A stretch of DNA of 64,000 nucleotides from Arhodomonas aquaeolei DSM 8974 (GCF_000374645.1 NZ_KB894805.1:62001-126000), one strand, 5' to 3'. Shown: positions 19,560 through 28,595, numbered from the stretch's first letter. A program made the numbers and translations. Notes: a model not told the origin generated them from the letters alone.

Positions 19560-20140
19560 GCAAGAACCCGAATCCCCAGGGCAAGGGCGGGGCGCCGGTT
19601 CTCGCCACCCTAGAGGCGCAGCGTGCGGCGGTGGCGGCGGTGCCGCCGAAGCACATCGAGCAGGTGTCCACGGAGCTGTTCACCTCGCTGTTCGTGCTCG
19701 AGAGCGACTTCCGCTTCCGGCCCGTGCCCGGCAAGCGCTACTACCTCTACCGCAAGCCCGAGCGTTACTGGCTCTCCATGATCCCGCCGCAGGAGTGGGG
19801 CGGGGGCGAGGCGGTGACCGGGCGGTTCATCGGCGCCTGCGAGCTGCAGCCGGACATGACCTGGACGCTGGAGCTCGACGAGGCGGTGGCCGCGGACGAC
19901 GCATTCATGAATGAACTCGCCGAGCGCCGGGCCGCCTTCGAGCGCCAGTTGGGCGATGTCGAGGCCGTGGACGACGTACTGCCCGTGCACGAGCGCCGCT
20001 TCACCTTCTACCGCCGCGCCTTCGCCTTCGCCCTGGCGCACTCGCTGGGCCGTTCGATGGAGCAGTCGGGGATCGCGGGGCTGTCCTACGAGGAGGCCCA
20101 GGGCCGGCTCGCCCACGAGAGTGGCGAGGCGGATCGCTGA
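19556..20140 (+). CDS. DUF2452 family protein
   Basis: A 194-residue soluble protein starting MSKNPNPQGKGGAPVLATLE; the NPNPQGKG opening is the hallmark I associate with DUF2452. The middle contains KRYYLYRKPERYWLSMIPPQEWG and a C-terminal GLSYEEAQGRLAHES. I see no signal peptide, membrane segment or catalytic motif. Function is not known. The four-base overlap with the MFS gene and the short gap to the NfeD-like gene indicate one transcript. Confidence 0.7.
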   Translation: MSKNPNPQGKGGAPVLATLEAQRAAVAAVPPKHIEQVSTELFTSLFVLESDFRFRPVPGKRYYLYRKPERYWLSMIPPQEWGGGEAVTGRFIGACELQPDMTWTLELDEAVAADDAFMNELAERRAAFERQLGDVEAVDDVLPVHERRFTFYRRAFAFALAHSLGRSMEQSGIAGLSYEEAQGRLAHESGEADR

Positions 20141-20150
20141 CGGTACTGCG

Positions 20151-20534
20151 GTGCGCCGGTCGCTGCCGCTCCGCTACGCCCTCATCCAGCTCCCGGAGCT
20201 CGCGCTGGTCGCGGTGCTGCTCGTGCTCGCCGTGCGTGCGGGCTGGTTCGCCGCGAATACAGCGGCCGTGGTGGCGGGACTGTGGCTGATCAAGGAGATC
20301 GCGCTCTATCCGCTCTACCGCCATGCGCTCCGCGACGACGCCCCCACAGGCGGCGCCGCGCTCACCGGCCAGCGCGCGGTGGCGCGCACCGAGCTCGCAC
20401 CGCACGGCTGGGTGAGCGTGCGCGGCGAGCGCTGGCGGGCCCGCGCAGTGGACGGGGGGTGCATTGCCGCGGGGACGGCGGTCGAGGTGGTTGCCGCGGA
20501 CGGCCTGACGCTCACCGTGCGCCGGTCAGGGTAG
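20151..20534 (+). CDS. NfeD-like membrane protein with OB-fold tail
   Basis: A 127-residue protein with two hydrophobic helices (about residues 9-45) and a C-terminal beta-rich OB-type domain. The segment TGQRAVARTELAPHGWVSV followed by GERWRARA is the NfeD C-terminal signature. NfeD proteins partner with membrane proteases or flotillin-like scaffolds, but neither is adjacent here. No ATG fits; a GTG at 20151 is the best start, with a weak ribosome site, ten bases after the DUF2452 stop. The 3' end overlaps the convergent MFS gene by nine bases. Confidence 0.75.
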   Translation: MRRSLPLRYALIQLPELALVAVLLVLAVRAGWFAANTAAVVAGLWLIKEIALYPLYRHALRDDAPTGGAALTGQRAVARTELAPHGWVSVRGERWRARAVDGGCIAAGTAVEVVAADGLTLTVRRSG

Positions 20535-21794
20535 CGGCTCGCGGCTGCCGTCGGGCATGGAGATCATCACCGCCAGCGCGACCAGCGAGACCGCGGCGAG
20601 GAAGCCGGCGGGGGCGCTCGCCAGCCCGGTGGCCTCGATCAGCCACGTCGCGATCATGGGCGTGGCGCCGCCGACGACGCCCAGGCCGAGATTGTAGGCC
20701 ACGGAGTAGCCGGACAGGCGGTCGGTGGCGGGAAAGAGCTCGACGAACATCGCCGGTGCGGAGCCGAGGGGGACGGCGAGCAGGATCACCAGCGTGAACT
20801 GCACGGTGACGGCGCCCCAGACGCCGTCCCGGGCGAGCCAGCCGTAGAGTGGCAGGGCAACGGTGGTCATCACCGCCATGGCCGCGGTGATGAAGTGTGT
20901 GCGCCGTAGCAGATGGTCGCCGATCCAGCCGGAGACCGGGATCAGCACCAGCAGCAGCGCCGTCGCCGCGGTATTGATGCGCAGCGCCTCGGCGAGGGGC
21001 ATGCCGGTCTGGTCGTGCAGCCACTCCGGCAGGTAGACCAGCGGCAGATAGAAGAGCACTCCGTAGGCCGAGGCAAACAGCACCGCCTGTATCATCTGCC
21101 GGCGGTTGGCGGTGAACGCCTCCAGCAGCGGTGAGGTGTCCTCGCGCTCGCGGTGGTGGCGCTGAAAGTGTTCCGAGCGGGGCAGGTGGCGGCGCAGCAC
21201 GATGGCCGCGGTGCCGAGCACGCCGCCGAACAGGAACGGCAGCCGCCAGCCCCAGGCCAGCACCGTCTCGTGGGCGAGCACCGTGGTCACCAGGGCGGCG
21301 ACGCCGGCGCCGAGGAGCATGCCGAACATGCTGCCGGTGTTGGCCCAGCTCCCTGCAAAGCCCCGGCGCCCGGGGTCGGCGGTCTCCACGAGATAGGTCA
21401 CGGAGCTGCTGAACTCGCCGCCCACGGACAGTCCCTGCACGATGCGCACGAGCACCAGCAGCACCGGCGCCCACAGGCCGATAGTCTCGAACGTGGGCAG
21501 GCAGCCGAGCAGCAGCGTCGGCAGCGCCATCATCATCACCGACACCAGCATGGTACGGCTGCGCCCGATGGTATCGCCGAGCCAGCCGAATACCCCGGAG
21601 CCCAGCGGCCGCATGATGAAACCGGCGGCGAACACCCCGTAGGTGGCGATCAGCGAGGCGGTGGGGTTGTCGCCCGGGAAGAACAGTCCGGCGAGGATGC
21701 CGGCCATGTAGCCGTACAGGGCGAAGTCGTACCACTCGACGACGTTACCGATGAAGCCGGCGAGCAGGGCGGTGTGGCGCTGGCCGATCTCCAT
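20526..21794 (-). CDS. MFS metabolite:H+ symporter (ProP/KgtP-like)
   Basis: A 422-residue twelve-helix symporter of the metabolite:H+ family that includes ProP, KgtP and ShiA. GFIGNVVEWYDFALYGYMA is the family-specific first helix. GSGVFGWLGDTIGRSRTML is the inter-helix loop, and VQGLSVGGEFSSSVTYLVE is a further signature. Likely substrates are small carboxylates or betaine/proline; in a salt-tolerant organism an osmolyte is possible, but nothing proves it. The start at 21794 has a GAGGAG ribosome site. It lies divergent from mltF. Confidence 0.88.
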   Translation of the reverse strand: MEIGQRHTALLAGFIGNVVEWYDFALYGYMAGILAGLFFPGDNPTASLIATYGVFAAGFIMRPLGSGVFGWLGDTIGRSRTMLVSVMMMALPTLLLGCLPTFETIGLWAPVLLVLVRIVQGLSVGGEFSSSVTYLVETADPGRRGFAGSWANTGSMFGMLLGAGVAALVTTVLAHETVLAWGWRLPFLFGGVLGTAAIVLRRHLPRSEHFQRHHREREDTSPLLEAFTANRRQMIQAVLFASAYGVLFYLPLVYLPEWLHDQTGMPLAEALRINTAATALLLVLIPVSGWIGDHLLRRTHFITAAMAVMTTVALPLYGWLARDGVWGAVTVQFTLVILLAVPLGSAPAMFVELFPATDRLSGYSVAYNLGLGVVGGATPMIATWLIEATGLASAPAGFLAAVSLVALAVMISMPDGSREPLP

Positions 21795-22021
21795 GCGGGT
21801 CTGTCTCCTCGTGTCCTCAGGTTCTTGTGGTGCCGGGCAGACCGCGGATTCTACACGCGAGGGGCGGGCCTGTGGGGACTGGTACACTGGCGCTGAACCG
21901 TGTGTTCCATCCCCGTCCCGGCGCATTCGCGTGCCCGCGGCAGCCGCCGCTGGACTCGCGGTGGGGCGGCAGGACTCATGGCTGGTTGTAATGGTTGTCC
22001 GGTGACCGAGGGGGTGACGCC

Positions 22022-23425
22022 ATGACGGGCTTCCGCGGCGGCGCTCTGGCCGCAGCCCTGCTGTTCGCACTACTGCTGGCGGTGACCCTGCCGCTGTCCG
22101 GCCAGGGGAGTGGACCGCGCAGCCTCGCGGCGATCCGGGCTTCCGGTGAGCTGGTGGTGCTCACGCGCAATGCGCCCACCACCTACTACATCGGCCGTGA
22201 CGGCCGGCCCACCGGCCCGGAGCACGATCTGGTCGAGGCGTTCGCCGAGCACCTGGGCGTGTCCGTGCGCTACCGCGTTGCGCCCACCGTGGATGCGGTG
22301 ATCGAGGGTATGGCCGCCGGCGGGGCGGACCTGGCCGCGGCGGGGCTGACCATCACCGGGCCACGCCGGGAGCGTTTCCGTTTCGGTCCGCCCTACCAGC
22401 CGGTGACCCAGCAGGTGGTCTGCCGGCGGGACAATGTCCAGCCGGAGTCCGTTGCGGATCTGGCCGGGCTGGACCTGGTGGTGATCGCCAACAGCAGCTA
22501 CGTCCAGCGGCTGCGGGCGCTCAAGGCCGATGGCCACCCGGATCTGGACTGGCGCACCACCGAAGCGGTGGACACCGAGACGCTGCTGGCCCGGGTCTGG
22601 CGCCGGGAGATCGACTGTACGGTGGCGGACTCCAATATCGTCGACATCAACCGCCGCTACTACCCGGAGCTGATCGCGCCGTTCAACCTCAGCCGCGAGC
22701 AGCACCTGGGCTGGCTGATGCCCGCCGGCGCCGAAGCCCTGGACCAGGCCGTCAGCGACTGGCTCGACGACTTCCGGGCGCAGGAGGGCCTGGCGCTGAT
22801 CCGCGACCGCTACTACGGGTTCTTCCAGGTCTTCGACTATGTGGATATCGCCCGCTATGTGCGTCGCATCGACGAGCGGTATCCGCGGTTCCGGGCGTTC
22901 TTCCGCGAGGCCGCCGAGCGCTATGACCTGCCGCCGCTGCTCCTCGCCGCCCAGGCCTACCAGGAATCCCACTGGCGTGCGGACGCCCGCAGCCCCACGG
23001 GCGTGCGCGGGATCATGATGCTGACGCGCTCCACGGCGCGGGCGATGGGTGTGAAGGACCGGCTGGACCCGGAGCAGAGCATCATGGGCGGTGCGAAGTA
23101 TCTGGCGCGGATGAAGACGCGCTTCGATGACGGGGTCGAGGAGCCGGATCGCACGTGGCTGGCCCTGGCGGCCTACAACGTCGGTCGGGGGCACGTCCAC
23201 GACGCCCAGGTGCTCGCCCGTCAGCGTGGACTGGATCCCCACCGCTGGCACGACATCAAGCAGGTGCTCCCGCTGCTTGCGGACAAGCGCTACTACCGGG
23301 ATCTGAATCACGGCTACGCGCGGGGCACGGAGCCGGTGCGTTACGTGGGCCGGATCCGCGAATACCTGCACGTGCTCCGTGCACGCCTGACGGACGGGAA
23401 CGGGATGGGGCCGGGGGCCGGCTGA
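22022..23425 (+). CDS. mltF: Membrane-bound lytic murein transglycosylase F
   Basis: MltF cleaves peptidoglycan glycan strands. A signal/anchor helix (about residues 8-27) leads into a periplasmic solute-binding-like domain (SGELVVLTRNAPTTYYIG onward) and then a C-terminal SLT domain. The SLT catalytic region is LLLAAQAYQESHWRADARSP, with the glutamate of QES as acid catalyst, followed by GVRGIMMLTRSTARAMGV and LALAAYNVGRGHV. The order and length of 467 residues match E. coli MltF. I see no lipobox, so it is probably anchored by its helix. The stop lies inside a terminator hairpin. Confidence 0.92.
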   Translation: MTGFRGGALAAALLFALLLAVTLPLSGQGSGPRSLAAIRASGELVVLTRNAPTTYYIGRDGRPTGPEHDLVEAFAEHLGVSVRYRVAPTVDAVIEGMAAGGADLAAAGLTITGPRRERFRFGPPYQPVTQQVVCRRDNVQPESVADLAGLDLVVIANSSYVQRLRALKADGHPDLDWRTTEAVDTETLLARVWRREIDCTVADSNIVDINRRYYPELIAPFNLSREQHLGWLMPAGAEALDQAVSDWLDDFRAQEGLALIRDRYYGFFQVFDYVDIARYVRRIDERYPRFRAFFREAAERYDLPPLLLAAQAYQESHWRADARSPTGVRGIMMLTRSTARAMGVKDRLDPEQSIMGGAKYLARMKTRFDDGVEEPDRTWLALAAYNVGRGHVHDAQVLARQRGLDPHRWHDIKQVLPLLADKRYYRDLNHGYARGTEPVRYVGRIREYLHVLRARLTDGNGMGPGAG

Positions 23426-23435
23426 AGGCCCCCGG
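23411..23435. terminator. Hairpin terminator between mltF and peroxiredoxin
   Basis: Nine-base perfect arms (23411-23419 and 23427-23435) enclose the mltF stop codon and lie 13 bases from the convergent peroxiredoxin stop, so the hairpin may serve both genes. Confidence 0.6.
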
Positions 23436-23447
23436 TGCCGGGCCGCC

Positions 23448-23924
23448 TCAGAGCTTCTGGAGGACCGTCTCGGCGCTGCTCGCGTCGACGCCCTTGGGGT
23501 CGACGCCGATATACTCCACCACGCCGTCGTTGGCGACGAGTGCGAAGCGCTTGCAGCGCGTGCCCATGCCCATGGCGCTCACGTCCATGTCCAGGCCGAG
23601 GGCGTGGGTGAACTCCGCGTTGCCGTCGGCGACCATGGTGATGCGCTCGGCGTTCTGGTCCTTCTGCCAGGCATCCATGACGAAGGCGTCGTTCACCGCC
23701 ATGCACGCGATGGTGTCCACGCCCTTGGAGAGGATCTCGTCGGCGTGAACCACGAAGCCGGGCATGTGGGTGTTGGAGCAGCCCGGGGTGAACGCGCCGG
23801 GAACCCCGAAGAGCACGACGCGCTTGCCCTTGAACAGCTCGTCGGTGGAGATGTCCGCGGGGCCGTCGGGTCCGTTGGTCTTGAGCGTGGCCCGCGGCAG
23901 GGTGTCACCGATTGCGATGGTCAT
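23448..23924 (-). CDS. Peroxiredoxin, Prx5/AhpE-like
   Basis: A 158-residue thiol peroxidase that reduces peroxides with electrons from thioredoxin, glutaredoxin or glutathione. The catalytic block VPGAFTPGCSNTHMPG puts the peroxidatic cysteine at residue 49, and the GAFTPGCS form is characteristic of the Prx5 group. Later regions (VNDAFVMDAWQKDQ, FTHALGLDMDVSA, GTRCKRFALVANDGVVEYI) also match. Other cysteines at about residues 74 and 123 are not in the usual resolving position, suggesting a glutathione-dependent or 1-Cys mechanism. It stands as a single gene. Confidence 0.9.
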   Translation of the reverse strand: MTIAIGDTLPRATLKTNGPDGPADISTDELFKGKRVVLFGVPGAFTPGCSNTHMPGFVVHADEILSKGVDTIACMAVNDAFVMDAWQKDQNAERITMVADGNAEFTHALGLDMDVSAMGMGTRCKRFALVANDGVVEYIGVDPKGVDASSAETVLQKL

Positions 23925-24034
23925 GGTCGTCTCCCGGTCGGGTGGTGGGTGTGTCCCGCTACACTACTAACCCGATCCCGGTGGACGCTACCTCGTCGCG
24001 CGCCGTGTGGTGCGCGACGCGCCGATGCCCGCAC

Positions 24035-24541
24035 TCAGTCCACGGATACCGGCGGGTCCATGTCGTCGTCCCAGCCCGCGTCGGGTTCGGGATACAGTGC
24101 CATCCAGCTCTCCAGCTCCGCGGCGTGTTCCGACTCCTCGGCGGCGAACTCGGCGGCGAGGCCGCGCAGCGTCGCGTTACCGGTGTTCCGGGCGCAGTGG
24201 TCGTAGAAACGGTGGGCCGCGGTCTCCGCGGCATGGGCCAGGCGCAGGGCGTGGGCCGGCGTCATCAGATAGTGGCTCGCCGACATCTCCGCCGACTCCG
24301 GGCTCTCGTCGTCCGGCCACTGGTACTCCCAGGGCTTGAGCTGTGGCAGCCCGCCCTCGGACTCGGCGCGCTCGCGGGCCTCCGCCAGGTGCAGCCGCGA
24401 GAAGTGGGCCATCTTGCGGAACAGGTCCACCACGTCCGGATTGTTGTGGACCTCCAGCGCGTCGGCGAGCTCGTCGTAGCGCTGGGCGGCCTCGTCCTCC
24501 AGTGCGACGGCGTGGGCGAGGAACAGGGGCACAGATTCCAT
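24035..24541 (-). CDS. Ferritin-like / rubrerythrin-type protein coupled to korAB
   Basis: A 168-residue helical protein with ferritin-like diiron motifs: EDEAAQRYDELADALE in the first half, and later AETAAHRFYDHCAR and EFAAEESEHAAELESW, the latter an ExxxH pair. The C-terminal tail is acidic. It lacks the rubredoxin domain of classical rubrerythrin. The ATG overlaps the korB stop by one base (TGATG); a GTG one codon upstream is an alternative start. Being locked into the kor operon suggests it protects the oxygen-sensitive enzyme by removing peroxide or oxygen, or handles iron for its clusters. That role is inference. Confidence 0.75.
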   Translation of the reverse strand: MESVPLFLAHAVALEDEAAQRYDELADALEVHNNPDVVDLFRKMAHFSRLHLAEARERAESEGGLPQLKPWEYQWPDDESPESAEMSASHYLMTPAHALRLAHAAETAAHRFYDHCARNTGNATLRGLAAEFAAEESEHAAELESWMALYPEPDAGWDDDMDPPVSVD

Positions 24542-25377
24542 CACTGTTCTCCTGCGGCCAGGGCGAACTGCCCGGCGATGCGGTCGAGGTCCGCCGCTTC
24601 CGCCCGGTCGGGGGTGTAGGGCGGCGCGTCGCTGCGGTAGAGCAGGCCCTGGGTGAAGTTGTCGTCGTCCATGAGCTGGGCGAAGGCCGCACGGCGGTCC
24701 GAGGTGGTCTCGAAGCCTTCGTGGACGTGCTTCTTGTACTCCATCTGCTCGGGCCGGTAGGTGATGCAGGGGGAGAGCACCTGGATGAAGGAGAAGCCGG
24801 GGTGCTCGATGCCCTGGGCGATGAGGTGGGCAAGGCCGTTGGGGTCACCGGAGAAGCCCCGGGCGATGAAGCCCGCGCCGGCGCTGAGCGCCAGCTCCAG
24901 CGGCCGGAGCGCCGGGATATGCGTGCCCTCCGGGGTGAGCTTGCTGCCTTCCCAGTCCGCCTCCGTGGTCGGCGAGGCCTGGCCCTTGGTCATTCCGTAG
25001 ACGGCATTGTCCATGACGACGTAGGTCAGGTTGGCGTTGCGGCGGCAGGCGTGCAGGAAGTGGTTGCCGCCGATGGAGAAGCCGTCGCCGTCACCACCCA
25101 TGGCGAGCACGGTCAGCTCCGGGCGCGAGACCGCCAGTCCGGTGGCCACCGGCAGGGCCCGCCCGTGAACGCCGTGGAAGCCGTAGACCGCGGCGTACGC
25201 GGGCAGCCGCGCCGAGCAGCCGATCCCGGAGATGAAGGCCACCTCTTCCGGCGCCAGCGACAGCCCCGACAGCGCCTTGGTCATGGCGTTGAGGACACCG
25301 AAATCGCCGCAGCCGGGGCACCACACCGGCTTGACGCCGGACTTGAAATCCTTGGGCCTGAATTCGCACGTGCTCAT
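24541..25377 (-). CDS. korB: 2-oxoacid (2-oxoglutarate) ferredoxin oxidoreductase beta subunit
   Basis: The 278-residue beta subunit binds thiamine diphosphate and a [4Fe-4S] cluster. VWCPGCGDFGVL, GIGCSARLP and SPCITY supply the cluster cysteines. AMGGDGDGFSIGGNHFLHA is the thiamine-diphosphate motif, followed by MDNAVYGMTKGQASPTT, typical of KorB. With KorA it would convert 2-oxoglutarate and CoA to succinyl-CoA, CO2 and reduced ferredoxin, or run in reverse. The start at 25377 overlaps the korA stop by one base (TGATG), so both subunits are translationally coupled; the frame continues upstream inside korA without meaning. Confidence 0.92.
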   Translation of the reverse strand: MSTCEFRPKDFKSGVKPVWCPGCGDFGVLNAMTKALSGLSLAPEEVAFISGIGCSARLPAYAAVYGFHGVHGRALPVATGLAVSRPELTVLAMGGDGDGFSIGGNHFLHACRRNANLTYVVMDNAVYGMTKGQASPTTEADWEGSKLTPEGTHIPALRPLELALSAGAGFIARGFSGDPNGLAHLIAQGIEHPGFSFIQVLSPCITYRPEQMEYKKHVHEGFETTSDRRAAFAQLMDDDNFTQGLLYRSDAPPYTPDRAEAADLDRIAGQFALAAGEQ

Positions 25378-27104
25378 CACGCCGCCTCCCGCTTCGCCAG
25401 CTCCCGCAGCTCGGTGACGATCTCGCCCGGGCGCATGGGCAGCGGCCCGGGCCGGTGGAACGCCACCAGCTCCGCGCTGATGTCGTAGTGGCCCCGCAGG
25501 TACGCGAGGAACTGTCCGCCGTGGTTCTGCTCGACCACCAGGGCCCGCTCCACCCCGGCCAGTGCCCGGGCCATGTCCGCCGGGCGTGTCGGCGCGAGCA
25601 GCCGTACGGAGATCAGCCGCACGTCGATCCCGTCGGCGGCGAGCCGGTCGACGGCCTCGCGTGCCGCCGCGGTGATCGACCCCCAGGTGATCACGGCGAG
25701 TACGCCGTCGCCCTCGATGTCCGCCCAGTAGTCGCCGTAGCCGTGGCGTTCCAGCTTGTCCCGGCGCTTGTCGAGCTGGGCCTGGTGGTGAGCGGCCTGG
25801 GACGAGGGGGTGCCGGTCTCGCCGTGTTCGAGGCCGTCGGCGGTGTAGGCGCCGCCGGGCATACCGGGCAGGCTCATGGGGGAGACGCCGTCCTCGGTGA
25901 CGCGGTAGCGGCGGTAGTCGTTCGCCTCGCCTTCCGAGGGGGTGCGCCGCGCGGTATCGACGTCCCGCAGCGCCGGCTCGGGCACGATGGCGCGGCCCTG
26001 GCCCATGGCCTGGTCGCTGAGCACGAGCGCCGGTGTCTGCAGGGCCTCGCTCAGCGAGACCGCCCACTGGGTCGCGTTGATACAGTCCGTGACGCCGTTC
26101 GGCGCGACCACCAGGTGCGGCGCGTCGCCATGGAGGCCGTGGACCGCGATATCGAAATCCCCCTGCTCCGACTTGGTGGGGATGCCGGTGGACGGCCCGC
26201 CGCGCATGACGTCGACCACGACCATCGGCGTTTCCGAGGCCACGGCAAGCCCCAGCGTCTCGGTCATCAGTGCGAGCCCCGGACCCGAGGTGGCGGTAAG
26301 CGAGGGTGTGCCGCCGAAACTCGCGCCCACGCACATGTTCGCCGAGGCGAGCTCGTCCTCCGCCTGAACCAGACATCCGCCGACGCGCGGGAGCTGCGGT
26401 GACAGCCATTCAAGCACGTCAGTGGCGGGCGTGATGGGGTAGGCGGCAACGAAGCGTACACCACCGCGCAGTGCCCCCAGGCCCGTGGCCTCGTTACCGC
26501 TGATCAGCCAGCGCGGGGTGTGCGCGGCGGTCAGTGGCTCCGGCGTCTCACCGAGGGTGGCGGCCGCCTCCCGGCCTTCCTCCAGGCAGCGCAGGCCGCT
26601 GGTCACCGCCGCCTCGCCGCGGCGGGCGAGGGTCTGGTGTACGCGGGCCTCCAGGGGCTCCACCGGCAGGCCGGCGAGCGCGGCGAGCACACCGAGGGCG
26701 ATCATGTTCACGCGTCCGCCCTCAATGCCCTTGGCCATCTGCTTGAGCGCCACCTCAGCGGTGCGTGGTCCCGCACCGGCTATGGGCGCCGGCAGGGGGC
26801 CGGCGTCCGGGTCGTGGAGCACGAGGGTGCTGGCGTCGATGGGTATCTCGGCGGCGAAGCGTTCGATGTTGCTCCAGTCGAAGGCGAGCACGAGGCGGTA
26901 GGTGTCCGGCGGGGCCTCCACCGGCCGGGATGACAGGCGCAGCAGCGCTGCGGCCTCGCCGCCGCGGATCTGCGGGCCGAAGGAACGGGTCATCAGGCCG
27001 TACCAGCCGGCGTCGCCGGCCGCGGAGAGCAGCAGCTGGCCGGCGGTCATCACGCCGGTGCCGCCACTGCCCATGATCGCCAGTGAGATGGAGCCGTCGG
27101 GCAT
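25377..27104 (-). CDS. korA: 2-oxoacid (2-oxoglutarate) ferredoxin oxidoreductase alpha subunit, gamma-alpha fusion
   Basis: A 575-residue subunit in which the gamma domain is fused ahead of the alpha domain. Residues 1 to about 190 are gamma-like (IMGSGGTGVMTAGQLLL, SFGPQIRGGEAAALLRLS). From about 195 the alpha domain follows (LISGNEATGLGALRGGVRFV, AYPITPATDVLEWLSPQL, SLTATSGPGLALMTETLGLA). The C-terminal portion carries the transketolase C-like fold. This is the two-subunit KorAB layout common in proteobacteria. A candidate FNR/ANR box and -10 lie upstream (27138-27178), implying induction at low oxygen. Pyruvate or a branched-chain oxoacid cannot be excluded as substrate. Confidence 0.9.
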   Translation of the reverse strand: MPDGSISLAIMGSGGTGVMTAGQLLLSAAGDAGWYGLMTRSFGPQIRGGEAAALLRLSSRPVEAPPDTYRLVLAFDWSNIERFAAEIPIDASTLVLHDPDAGPLPAPIAGAGPRTAEVALKQMAKGIEGGRVNMIALGVLAALAGLPVEPLEARVHQTLARRGEAAVTSGLRCLEEGREAAATLGETPEPLTAAHTPRWLISGNEATGLGALRGGVRFVAAYPITPATDVLEWLSPQLPRVGGCLVQAEDELASANMCVGASFGGTPSLTATSGPGLALMTETLGLAVASETPMVVVDVMRGGPSTGIPTKSEQGDFDIAVHGLHGDAPHLVVAPNGVTDCINATQWAVSLSEALQTPALVLSDQAMGQGRAIVPEPALRDVDTARRTPSEGEANDYRRYRVTEDGVSPMSLPGMPGGAYTADGLEHGETGTPSSQAAHHQAQLDKRRDKLERHGYGDYWADIEGDGVLAVITWGSITAAAREAVDRLAADGIDVRLISVRLLAPTRPADMARALAGVERALVVEQNHGGQFLAYLRGHYDISAELVAFHRPGPLPMRPGEIVTELRELAKREAA

Positions 27105-27137
27105 GGGAGGAACTCGCTAGAGACGGGTGACTCCGGC

Positions 27138-27178
27138 ATTCTAGCGGGCATGCGCGAGGTCAACTTGATCTGGCGCAA
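27138..27178 (-). promoter_or_regulatory. Candidate FNR/ANR-dependent promoter of korAB
   Basis: Read on the minus strand, TTGCGCCAGATCAA (27178-27165) matches the TTGAT-N4-ATCAA dyad in one perfect and one partial half. TAGAAT (27143-27138) is a good -10. The box centre lies about 41 bases before the predicted start site, the class II geometry of FNR activators. Sequence and spacing are seen; regulation is inferred. Confidence 0.55.
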
Positions 27179-27223
27179 GAGTGCCCGGAAAGGCCCTGCC
27201 GCGGTGCCGTTCGGGTGCCCCGG

Positions 27224-28501
27224 TCAGGCCGTTTGCGCCTGCGGGGCGCGCTCGCGGGTCAGCGCTACCAGGATCGTGCCCGCGATGCTCCAGGCGAGCA
27301 TCAGCGCGAAGCCCTCGGTATAGGCGTGGAGCGGATAGATGTGCGTCCCGCCGCGGAGCGTGCCGTCCCAGTTCCAGTCAAGCACCACGCCGATCGCCGG
27401 TTGCAGCAGCATGGGCGCGATCAGCACGCCGGTATTCACGACACCGCCCACCGTGCCCGCGCACTCCGCCGGCACTGCCTCCCGGGCCTGGGCGAAGCCG
27501 ATGATGATGCCGCCGGCGGCGAACCCGGCGAGCGCGAGTACCGCGGCGAGAGCCATCGGCGGCAGCGCCGGTATCAGGATGACCGCCGCCCATGCTGCGG
27601 CGGATGTGGCGAAGGCGGCGATATACAGGGGGCGGCGGCGGCCGAGCCGGTCCGAAAGGGCGCCGAGCAGCGGGCCGCCGAGGGCCCAGGTCACCAGCAG
27701 CAGGGTGCAGTAGCTGGTGGCCTCGGTGCGGCTGAAGCCATAGTGCGTGACCAGGAACGGTACGCCCCACAGCCCGGCGAAGGTCAGCACCGGTCCGGCC
27801 AGTCCGCCGGGGGCGAGTGTGAGCAGCCAGGTCTCGCGGTAGCGCAGCACGGTCGCGAGGCTCTCGCGGGCGCCGGGGCCGTCGCCGTGGGCCACCGCGG
27901 CGTGGCTGCGATAGCCCGCCGGCGCGGGATCGTCGCGGACCACCCACCAGATCGCGGCGGCGAGTATCGCGGTGCCCACCGCGACCCCGGCCATGACCGG
28001 GCGCCAGCCCACCGTGGTGACCGCGGCGGCGAGCGGAACGCCGGCGGATACCGCCCCGATGATCCCCACCAGCAGGGCGCTGCCCATGGCGAACGCGAAC
28101 TGCCTCGGTGCCATCCAGTGGCTGGCGAGCTTCATGATGCACACGAATGCCACCGCGACGCCGCCCCCCACCACGGCCCGTCCGATCCCGGCGAGCCAGA
28201 ATTGCGGCGCGAGGGAGAAGAGCAGGCCGCCGGCGGCGGCCGCCACGCTGCCGGCCGTCAGCAGCCGGCGCGGTCCCCAATTGTCCGCCAGAAGTCCGGT
28301 TGGGATCTGCATGGCCGCGCAGGTATAGAAGTAGAACGCCGAGAGGTTGCCCAGGCCGGCGGCGCCGATGGCGAAGTCGCTCATGAGCTCGTCGCCCATC
28401 ACCCCGGTGGCCACGCGCTGAAAGAAGCCCACGAGGTAAAGACACGCCCCGAGTCCCCAGATCAGCCAGGCCAGGCCCGCGGGCGGGTGGCGATGTGTCA
28501 T
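27224..28501 (-). CDS. MFS transporter
   Basis: A 425-residue twelve-helix major facilitator. YLVGFFQRVATGVMGDELM in the first helix and LPADxxG-type loop MQIPTGLLADNWGPRRLLTA are visible, and the second half carries GALSDRLGRRRPLYIAAF. The sequence resembles a group of proteobacterial MFS permeases related to the sugar-phosphate/nitrate-like antiporters. No substrate-defining residues are recognisable. It is monocistronic, with the phasin terminator upstream and the korA promoter region downstream. Confidence 0.82.
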   Translation of the reverse strand: MTHRHPPAGLAWLIWGLGACLYLVGFFQRVATGVMGDELMSDFAIGAAGLGNLSAFYFYTCAAMQIPTGLLADNWGPRRLLTAGSVAAAAGGLLFSLAPQFWLAGIGRAVVGGGVAVAFVCIMKLASHWMAPRQFAFAMGSALLVGIIGAVSAGVPLAAAVTTVGWRPVMAGVAVGTAILAAAIWWVVRDDPAPAGYRSHAAVAHGDGPGARESLATVLRYRETWLLTLAPGGLAGPVLTFAGLWGVPFLVTHYGFSRTEATSYCTLLLVTWALGGPLLGALSDRLGRRRPLYIAAFATSAAAWAAVILIPALPPMALAAVLALAGFAAGGIIIGFAQAREAVPAECAGTVGGVVNTGVLIAPMLLQPAIGVVLDWNWDGTLRGGTHIYPLHAYTEGFALMLAWSIAGTILVALTRERAPQAQTA

Positions 28502-28595
28502 GCGCTGCCTCCGTCCAAACCGGCGAGTCTACTGCCGCCGGAGGATGCAGGCCAGAATCATTCGAACGAAAACGGGGGGAGTGCGGGAAGGAAAG

